NCBI GenBank assembly: GCA_013331315.1
Contig: DUGQ01000222.1
Span: 1,409 to 10,950 of the forward strand
Length of the DNA stretch: 9,542 bases
From: Thermoplasmata archaeon
Lineage (GTDB): Archaea; Thermoplasmatota; Thermoplasmata; UBA10834
Direction of reading: 5' to 3'
The translations under genes and the position numbers were made by a program. The notes beneath the pieces are model-generated. The model saw nothing but the letters and a program-made list of their open reading frames with translations. It made no database searches and was not told the origin of the DNA. Position 1 is the first letter of the stretch; each line of letters opens with the position of its first letter. Below, in pieces: positions 4,659 to 9,542 of the stretch.

Positions 4659-7454
4659 TCAGCGTCTCGAGCGCCGAGCCGCCACGAACACCGCAAACAT
4701 CAACAGTACCGCGACCACTGGCAACAAGACCGCTGAGAACTCCGGGATAGGTTCGCCGGTCACCGTCACGCCCAGCGAGGAAGTGGAGGAGAGCCCGTTT
4801 CCGTCCCTCACCTCGACCGTAGCCTCGTATTCGCCCGGCGCCTGGTAGCAGTGCGCGGCGCTGGACTCAGCCGACCAGTCCGTGTCCCACTCGCCATCGC
4901 CCTCCCAGTCCCACCGGAACTCGAGCCCTCCCGGGTCCGTCTCGGCGTCCGACGACCCAGAGGCGTCGAACGTCATGACTTCGCCAGTGGCGGCGGATTC
5001 GATATCCACGGTGACGACGGAAGAAGGCGGCGAGTTGACCAGCAGCGCAACGTTCTCGCTGTCCCACGCGGCGGATCCCAGGTGCTCCGCGTCATCCTCC
5101 GCCACGGCAACCACATCGTAGGGTGTCTCGCTGCCTGACGGGCAGTCGTAGTCGAACGAGAACAGGGTGGTCGTGAGCGGATCCACGGATCTCGTCTGCT
5201 CCATCGTCGCGTCGACCGACGGTACGGAGACCGAGACAGTCACCGAATCACCCTCCGCGTCGGAGACGGAGACCTCGATCCTCACGGATGAATACGGCTC
5301 GTAGTACTCGGCGGCGGGAGAAATGGCTAGGGAGAGGATGGACGGCCTCAGGTTCGTGTCGTCCACCTGGACCTGGGCCGATCTGATGACGCTGTTCGAA
5401 CTGTCATCCTCCATGGTCACGGCCAACTCGTAGACCCCGGGTGACACGTACGCGTGAGATGCCGAGTAATCCCCCTCGGGGTCCCCTGTATCCACGGGGG
5501 TGTCGTCACCCCAATCGTACCAGAACCACAGCTCGGCCGACGACGGGTTGAACACATTCTGAGGGGTGACAGTCAGGGATTGGCCTGTCACGGTCCGGTA
5601 GACGTCATCCAAGGAGAAGTCGATGAGAGACGTCGACAGGGTGATCGAGTCGAGCCATGCTGTGTCATCAAGCCCGCTGGTATCGGAGTCCTTCGAGTAA
5701 CTCCAGATCAACGTGTGCGATCCGTCGCCCACCTCGAACTCGCAATCCGACCAGGCGTGGTCGCCACTGATCGCGTCGCCGACTCCCGTCTCCAGTACCT
5801 CGAACGACAACACGTCCCCGCCTGATTCGGACGATATCCTCCACTTGAACGAGAGCGTGAGAGGCCCGGTCACGGACAGGGCGAACATAGACGTCTCCCC
5901 GTCCCCTACGTCTCCGCTCTGCAGGGAGTCGCCGCCCACCGCCGAGCCGTCGGCGACACCGACCCACTCGACCTCAGACATCGATAGAACAGTCAGATCT
6001 GCCGCATCGAGCGCGTCCTCATCGGTGAGCGGGTCGTACCGAGGCAGGCTCACCGTCACTACTCCCGGGGTGGTCTTCGGCACATCCCCCGACTGAGCCG
6101 ATGTCCGCTCGGCGCTCCCAGGTATGAAGGGGGAGGCGTGCTCCTCCACCTTGAACGACGATATCACTCCCTTCGAAGAGGACGAGCCGATGTCCAGGTA
6201 GAAGGGCTCGTCGGAAGAGGCGTACTCGTCGGAGAACTCGGTCACGTCCAGGCACATGTAGGTCGGGTACGTGTGTGAGGCGCTCCTGTCCTCCACGAAG
6301 AACGGGCTCTTCGACGCCTCTGAGCCGATCCCCACCTCCAGGTCCGCGCTTCTTGACGGGGCGTTGTTGAAATGCCAGACCGCAACGAGCTCAGGTGAGT
6401 AATCAGGAATGTCGGATAGGTAGTTCAGGTACAGCGCGTTCATCTCGCCCAGCTCGAGTATGGTGTCGTATGTCATCCAGTAGTAGCCTTCGTCGCCCCA
6501 ATCGGAGCCCCACGAGTTCACCACCCTGAACGCTCCCTCGTCCCCGTCGTCCGCGACTGAATCGTCGAAGCCGACTATCGTCTGCGCGTGGTTGAGGCTG
6601 GCGGAGGAGTACTCAAGGGACGAGACGATGTAGTTGTCGTCCGCGAAGCCAGGCAGATACTGGTTCGCGTCAATGCCGAACGTGACGAGCGTGCCTTCGG
6701 ACACGATAGCCTTTATCTCATCTATCGTCGTCGCGCCCGAGTAGTCGATGTAGAACACCTCCTGCGCCCTGTGCTGTGGCGCCTCCCTGAAGGCGGAAGG
6801 TGAACCCCAGTCGAGGTACTCGGAGTCGTCGTAAGGCATCGCCGCAAGAGTGGAGACGCCCCAATCACGAATGACGAACATGTTCTCGTCCATCATAGAC
6901 CCGGAGTCGCGCCCTCCGTTCACCCTGCTGTACGTCCACGCGGGAGACACGAGCTGGTCCGGCGATCCGGTCTTCGCATCGGTCCATTCCAGGTCCTTGG
7001 CCTCTGCGAAGCCGTAGGCGTAGTAAGTCGCAGCCCATGCGGCACACGAGGGCTGAGCGGCCTGATCCCCTACGATGGGGAATGACGGACTCGTCGACAG
7101 ATCGAGCGACGCGGGGATGGATGAGAGATCCGTCTCGACGGAGTCCAGGACATTGACGCTTCCCACCATGGAGGACCAAGACTCGGCTGACGGGGGCGAC
7201 AGCCCGGTTCCGCGTCCGTCCACCAGAACGTTGTAGTCCGCAGCGGGGTCCTTCGTGCCGAATTGACTCCTGAGCGTCGACATCTCGGCATAGGTCATCT
7301 TGTGGTAAGAGTAGGTCACCGAGGCAGCCGACGCGTCATCAGCGTGTGCGGAAGCGGCTGAGGAGACGACATCAGCGCTCGCGACGCAGGCGAGCGCCAG
7401 GACGGTCACGACAAGAGCGACGACGACGGCCGAAGATCTGATGGCGGAACTCAT
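4659..7454 (-). CDS. Surface-anchored papain-family (C1) cysteine protease with PKD-like domains and PEF-type C-terminus
   Basis: 931 residues. A signal peptide (1-27) precedes a propeptide-like stretch and the C1 domain (about 112-345). Papain landmarks are present: oxyanion Gln131 and nucleophile Cys137 in GDQAAQPSCAAWA, His289 in LNHAQTIVGFDD, and Asn313 in VVNSWGSDWGDEGYYWM, so the triad is intact. Next come an unassigned beta-rich region (350-515), a MAM/LamG-like sandwich (520-606), a PKD-like domain (610-697; YDWGDD, HAYVSPGVYEL), an Ig/cadherin-like domain (700-806), and a second PKD domain (808-898; FDASGSSDAE, CYQAPGEYEATV). The C-terminus has PEF (904-906), a hydrophobic helix (907-925) and RRSRR, the three-part signal of archaeosortase-processed proteins. 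It should be exported and anchored, degrading extracellular protein or peptide. ATG 7454 is chosen because the signal peptide starts there; the frame continues to 7559 but the extra 35 residues are polar and Arg/Ser-rich. The gene converges with the calcium-repeat gene. Confidence 0.88.
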   Translation of the reverse strand: MSSAIRSSAVVVALVVTVLALACVASADVVSSAASAHADDASAASVTYSYHKMTYAEMSTLRSQFGTKDPAADYNVLVDGRGTGLSPPSAESWSSMVGSVNVLDSVETDLSSIPASLDLSTSPSFPIVGDQAAQPSCAAWAATYYAYGFAEAKDLEWTDAKTGSPDQLVSPAWTYSRVNGGRDSGSMMDENMFVIRDWGVSTLAAMPYDDSEYLDWGSPSAFREAPQHRAQEVFYIDYSGATTIDEIKAIVSEGTLVTFGIDANQYLPGFADDNYIVSSLEYSSASLNHAQTIVGFDDSVADDGDEGAFRVVNSWGSDWGDEGYYWMTYDTILELGEMNALYLNYLSDIPDYSPELVAVWHFNNAPSRSADLEVGIGSEASKSPFFVEDRSASHTYPTYMCLDVTEFSDEYASSDEPFYLDIGSSSSKGVISSFKVEEHASPFIPGSAERTSAQSGDVPKTTPGVVTVSLPRYDPLTDEDALDAADLTVLSMSEVEWVGVADGSAVGGDSLQSGDVGDGETSMFALSVTGPLTLSFKWRISSESGGDVLSFEVLETGVGDAISGDHAWSDCEFEVGDGSHTLIWSYSKDSDTSGLDDTAWLDSITLSTSLIDFSLDDVYRTVTGQSLTVTPQNVFNPSSAELWFWYDWGDDTPVDTGDPEGDYSASHAYVSPGVYELAVTMEDDSSNSVIRSAQVQVDDTNLRPSILSLAISPAAEYYEPYSSVRIEVSVSDAEGDSVTVSVSVPSVDATMEQTRSVDPLTTTLFSFDYDCPSGSETPYDVVAVAEDDAEHLGSAAWDSENVALLVNSPPSSVVTVDIESAATGEVMTFDASGSSDAETDPGGLEFRWDWEGDGEWDTDWSAESSAAHCYQAPGEYEATVEVRDGNGLSSTSSLGVTVTGEPIPEFSAVLLPVVAVLLMFAVFVAARRSRR

Positions 7455-7666
7455 GGGAATCACAGTCGTCTGGATTGGATGATACTGACTGACCCTATTT
7501 CTACCTTTTCGCCGCCCCGACGCCGATTCTGTCGGCGAACTGGATGCGATGAGAGCCAAGATGGCATCTCATCCTGTTCGAACGCCAAATGGAAGGAGCG
7601 CGTTTCAGACCTACCCGGAGACAAGGAAGCCACGGCGCCTCAGTCCGAGTCGGCGTGAGAAGAAAC

Positions 7667-7674
7667 GTATTTAT
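7667..7674 (+). promoter_or_regulatory. TATA box for the tRNA-Gly gene
   Basis: GTATTTAT, preceded by the purine-rich AGAAAC typical of a BRE, is centred about 34 bases before the tRNA 5' end. It predicts transcription to start near 7697 with a leader of about 8 bases removed by RNase P. Confidence 0.6.
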
Positions 7675-7704
7675 CAGACTACGGTTTACTTCGCCCATCG
7701 GCAG

Positions 7705-7813
7705 GCAGGTGTAATCTAGTCTGGTTAGGATTTTGGCCTTCCAGCTCCTCCATGGAATTAAAAATGGAGAGGGATGAAAGCCAACGGCCCGGGTTCGAAT
7801 CCCGGCACCTGCA
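7705..7813 (+). tRNA. tRNA-Gly(UCC) with an intron
   Basis: The cloverleaf folds fully. The acceptor stem is GCAGGTG (7705-7711) with CACCTGC (7806-7812) and discriminator A7813; the D-stem is ATCT (7714-7717) with GGAT (7728-7731), and the D-loop carries AG and GG. The anticodon stem is TTGGC (7733-7737) with GCCAA (7780-7784). The T-stem is CCGGG (7789-7793) with CCCGG (7801-7805) around TTCGAAT. The anticodon TCC lies at 7740-7742, reading GGA, and C2-G71 with discriminator A fits glycine identity. An intron of about 35 bases (about 7744-7778) sits after position 37, the usual archaeal place, and would be removed by the tRNA splicing endonuclease. CCA is not encoded. The variable loop is CGGC. 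Confidence 0.92.
7744..7778 (+). other. tRNA intron (37/38 position)
   Basis: The intron forms its own hairpin, CCTCCAT (7747-7753) with ATGGAG (7764-7769), around a loop of about 10 bases rich in A and T. The anticodon TCC (7740-7742) can pair with GGA (7772-7774), as expected for the central helix of a bulge-helix-bulge motif. I could not draw a textbook 3-4-3 motif with every pair intact, so the exact splice sites may differ by a base or two. Confidence 0.65.
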
Positions 7814-7874
7814 CTTCCTCATCCCATGAGTCTGGCCTGGTACGCGTCACCGTTCCGTGACTGCACGAGGGGAC

Positions 7875-8105
7875 CTACAACTCATCTCCAGAGTAGGAGG
7901 CATGTGCTAGTGCGATTGCCTCGTCGAATCTCCTCGACTCCACAAGAGCGAGGGACTGGACGAAACAATGTGGGCGGAAGTTCAGCGAACGTCTGCTGTC
8001 CTTGTATGTGATCATGTCGGTCTCTGGCACGTACCTAGCCGTTCTTCTCAGTATCTTAGTTCTCATCTCTGAACACCTACCCGTGTCTTGTTGTTCCATG
8101 CTCAC
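7875..8105 (-). CDS. Small protein of unknown function, second gene of a two-gene operon
   Basis: 76 residues from GTG 8105, or 74 from ATG 8099. No family is recognised. The N-terminal half is basic (MRTKILRRTARYVPETD) and the C-terminal half contains a likely amphipathic helix (SLALVESRRFDEAIALAHASY). GTG 8105 overlaps the TGA of the upstream gene by four bases (GTGA), and ATG 8099 lies three bases past that stop. Either way translation is probably coupled to the upstream gene and both are likely made from one transcript. The gene ends about 60 bases from the 3' end of the tRNA-Gly gene, on the opposite strand. Its small size and codon use that is less GC-biased than its neighbours leave some doubt that it is real. 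Confidence 0.5.
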   Translation of the reverse strand: MSMEQQDTGRCSEMRTKILRRTARYVPETDMITYKDSRRSLNFRPHCFVQSLALVESRRFDEAIALAHASYSGDEL

Positions 8106-8347
8106 TCACACGCTGTTGGGACAGGCTCCGTCTCCATGCAAAGGCTCGTCTCGATCTCCCTGAGGTCACTCAGTAGATCGTCGATGTCGTGGACATCTTC
8201 ACCCCGAGTCTTCATCTCACCGGCGAGAGACTCTAAATCCCCTATCGTGTGAGAGCGGACCCAGTCGATCGCCTCAGCGTTCCGCGCCGCGGCCTGCACA
8301 GCCTTCCTGTTCAGCATCGCATCCCATCCAAGCGGTTTGTCTGACAT
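8102..8347 (-). CDS. Small acidic helical protein of unknown function, first gene of a two-gene operon
   Basis: 81 residues from ATG 8347. No family is recognised. The sequence is predicted to be mostly helical: AMLNRKAVQAAARNAEAIDWV is a likely helix, followed by an acidic helix with regular leucines (IDDLLSDLREIETSL), and then a short tail ending in PVPTACE. There is no signal peptide or membrane segment, so it is probably cytosolic. A strong TATA box (8381-8390, minus strand) predicts transcription to start near 8359, leaving a leader of about 11 bases. The gene overlaps the next by four bases. An acidic small protein translationally coupled to a basic small partner resembles the arrangement of toxin-antitoxin pairs, but no toxin fold or motif is visible, so this stays a possibility only. 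Confidence 0.55.
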   Translation of the reverse strand: MSDKPLGWDAMLNRKAVQAAARNAEAIDWVRSHTIGDLESLAGEMKTRGEDVHDIDDLLSDLREIETSLCMETEPVPTACE

Positions 8348-8380
8348 TTCGTCAGCTGAATTCCCGTATATCTGTTCATA

Positions 8381-8390
8381 TTATATAAAG
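8381..8390 (-). promoter_or_regulatory. Strong TATA box for the two-gene small-protein operon
   Basis: CTTTATATAA on the minus strand is one of the best TATA boxes in the window and is centred about 38 bases before ATG 8347. Its core TTATATAA is palindromic, so in principle it could also direct transcription rightward, with a start near 8411. Confidence 0.65.
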
Positions 8391-8590
8391 TTTGGCTACT
8401 CCGACCTAAGTGCTCATGACAACGTCAGACCGAGGACAGTCACGCCATGCGTGCGTAGGCGCACATATGGCACTTCTGGATGTAGACGGGGCATTGAAAC
8501 CACCGATATCGTCTCGTCATCTACCGTCAGACACACACGACTCACGACGCTCAGAGCCGCTCCGTCGACCCTTTCTCGATGCTGGAAAGT

Positions 8591-8598
8591 AATTTATG
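8591..8598 (+). promoter_or_regulatory. TATA box for the TPR protein gene
   Basis: AATTTATG is centred about 26 bases before 8620, predicting a short leader of roughly 18 bases. That leader contains the Shine-Dalgarno sequence AAGGTGA at 8625-8631. Confidence 0.5.
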
Positions 8599-8638
8599 AA
8601 GACAATTCATTAACTCGTCCCAGCAAGGTGAATTCGAA

Positions 8639-9542
8639 TTGGGGATCCTCGACTCGCTTCTCAACAAGGAGAAGAAGCTGCTGACCAAGGCGAACAAGGA
8701 CTTGGGGAAGATCGACGCACTCATCAAGGCAGGCAGGAGGAGCGAAGCTCTCGCGGAGCTGCAGAGGCTCACCGCCGTCCTGAAGGAGAACCGCCCGTTC
8801 ATCGAGAAGATGCGCTCGGAGTTCTCCAGGCTCTTCTCGGGCGTCAGCATGAGACTTGTGGACCTTGGGAACCATCCAGTCGCCAAGGACTTCGCGAAGG
8901 AGGCGCTTCAGCTCGGTCCGAAGAACGCCGAGGCGATGGTAGCGCTGGGGCGGGCGTCGCTGAGGCTCGGCGAAGGCGACGAGGCGATATCGTGGCACAA
9001 GAAAGCCGTGCACGAGGTCCCGACATCGTCCGCCTACTGGTCGATGCTCGGGGACGCTCAGGAGGAGCTCGACGAGATATCCGACGCGATATCGAGTTAC
9101 AGACGAGTGGTGGAGCTGAAACCCGACAGCATATCACACTACGACAAGATCCTGGCACACGAGCCCAAGGATCTGGAGACGATCAAGGCCAAGGCCACCG
9201 CGCTCGGCAGACTCGAGAGGTACTCGGACGCCGTGGAGGTCTACGACAGCGGTATTGAGATCGCGCCGAAGGACAAAGACCTCTGGATAGGCAAGGGCGC
9301 GGCACTCAACTTCAAGGGGGAAGGGGAGGAGGCCATAAAGACCCTGACCAAGGCGTTGAAGATAGACCCGAAGGACGCATTCATACTGGACAACATCGGC
9401 AGGATACAGCACAAGCTGGGCGACCGCGAGGGAGCCCTTGCGAGCTTCAAACGCGCGGTCGAGTTGGACGACTCGAGCTCGACGCTCTGGAACGAGCTCG
9501 GGGTGGTGCAGGAGGAGCTGGACCAGCTGGACGAAGCGATCG
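8639..9542 (+). CDS. Tetratricopeptide repeat (TPR) protein (3' end outside the window)
   Basis: 301 residues are visible and the frame is still open at the window edge. The TTG start at 8639 is chosen because AAGGTGA (8625-8631) sits 7 bases upstream and the product then begins MGILDSLLNKEKKL; the frame is closed by TGA 8597-8599. Residues 8-60 form a Lys/Glu-rich helical lead-in. TPR units follow with the usual small and aromatic positions: AEAMVALGRASLRLGEGDEA (97 onward), SAYWSMLGDAQEELDEISDA (131 onward), TIKAKATALGRLERYSDAVE (about 181 onward), DLWIGKGAALNFKGEGEEA (214 onward), FILDNIGRIQHKLGDREGAL (248 onward) and TLWNELGVVQEELDQLDEA (282 onward). Several units end with the typical E-L/I-x-P-x-D. 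TPR arrays bind other proteins; no catalytic domain, signal peptide or membrane segment is visible, so it is likely a cytosolic scaffold. The partner is unknown. Confidence 0.9.
   Translation, partial: MGILDSLLNKEKKLLTKANKDLGKIDALIKAGRRSEALAELQRLTAVLKENRPFIEKMRSEFSRLFSGVSMRLVDLGNHPVAKDFAKEALQLGPKNAEAMVALGRASLRLGEGDEAISWHKKAVHEVPTSSAYWSMLGDAQEELDEISDAISSYRRVVELKPDSISHYDKILAHEPKDLETIKAKATALGRLERYSDAVEVYDSGIEIAPKDKDLWIGKGAALNFKGEGEEAIKTLTKALKIDPKDAFILDNIGRIQHKLGDREGALASFKRAVELDDSSSTLWNELGVVQEELDQLDEAI

Larger units (their letters stand above)
8348..8638. other. Divergent intergenic region without a convincing gene
   Basis: This 291-base gap holds the leftward TATA box at 8381-8390 and the rightward one at 8591-8598. 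A 60-codon + frame (8410-8592, GTG start) and an overlapping frame from 8337 are open. Their products are rich in Arg, Ser and His with no clear fold and no Shine-Dalgarno sequence, so they are not called as genes. No tRNA-like or other recognisable RNA fold was seen. Confidence 0.4.

Noticed and set aside
7455..7559. 35-residue N-terminal extension of the papain-like protease
   Set aside because: The added residues are polar and Arg/Ser-rich and would place the clear signal peptide inside the protein.
7501..7698. 65-codon minus-strand frame between the protease gene and the tRNA
   Set aside because: It has no ribosome site or recognisable motif and overlaps the tRNA promoter; the region looks non-coding.
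8410..8592. 60-codon GTG-started frame in the 8348-8638 gap
   Set aside because: It is correctly placed for a leaderless start, but its composition (Arg, Ser, His, Pro) shows no fold, so it is kept only as a weak finding.
8594..9450. Several minus-strand frames of 69-139 codons near the right end
   Set aside because: All are antisense to the TPR gene, whose repeat pattern runs through the whole region.

Overview
The window looks like chromosomal DNA from a moderately GC-rich archaeon, most plausibly a Thermoplasmata/Methanomassiliicoccales-type lineage; that placement is inference. Supporting signs are TATA boxes about 26 bases from likely transcription starts, one apparently leaderless gene, a tRNA with an intron at the archaeal 37/38 position, a membrane-bound winged-helix regulator, and large secreted proteins with PKD-like domains and a PEF-type C-terminal anchor. 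No mobile element, CRISPR array or rRNA was seen.

Layout. 1-406 (+): the 3' part of a GNAT acetyltransferase. 557-937 (+): a small two-helix membrane protein. 938-1123: a convergent gap with two hairpins. 1124-2815 (-): a secreted clostripain-like (C11) protein whose catalytic cysteine position holds aspartate. 2966-3469 (-): a membrane-anchored winged-helix regulator, diverging across a promoter region with two short inverted repeats from 3673-4419 (+), a secreted or anchored protein with three thrombospondin-type-3-like calcium repeats. 4659-7454 (-): a 931-residue papain-family (C1) protease with an intact catalytic triad, PKD-like domains and a PEF-type anchor. 7705-7813 (+): intron-containing tRNA-Gly(UCC). 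7875-8347 (-): two small overlapping unknown genes behind a strong TATA box. 8639 to the window end (+): a TPR protein cut by the edge.

How it fits together. From about 500 to 7500 the genes are mostly cell-surface or exported: one apparently active anchored protease, one probable pseudoprotease, one calcium-binding surface protein, and a membrane regulator that shares an intergenic region with the last. A surface module controlled by that regulator is a reasonable hypothesis, but the sequence shows only adjacency and promoter layout. The flanking genes (acetyltransferase, tRNA, TPR protein) look like ordinary chromosomal content. Five of the eight genes with a visible start appear to use GTG or TTG, so several N-termini given here differ from the longest or first-ATG reading.
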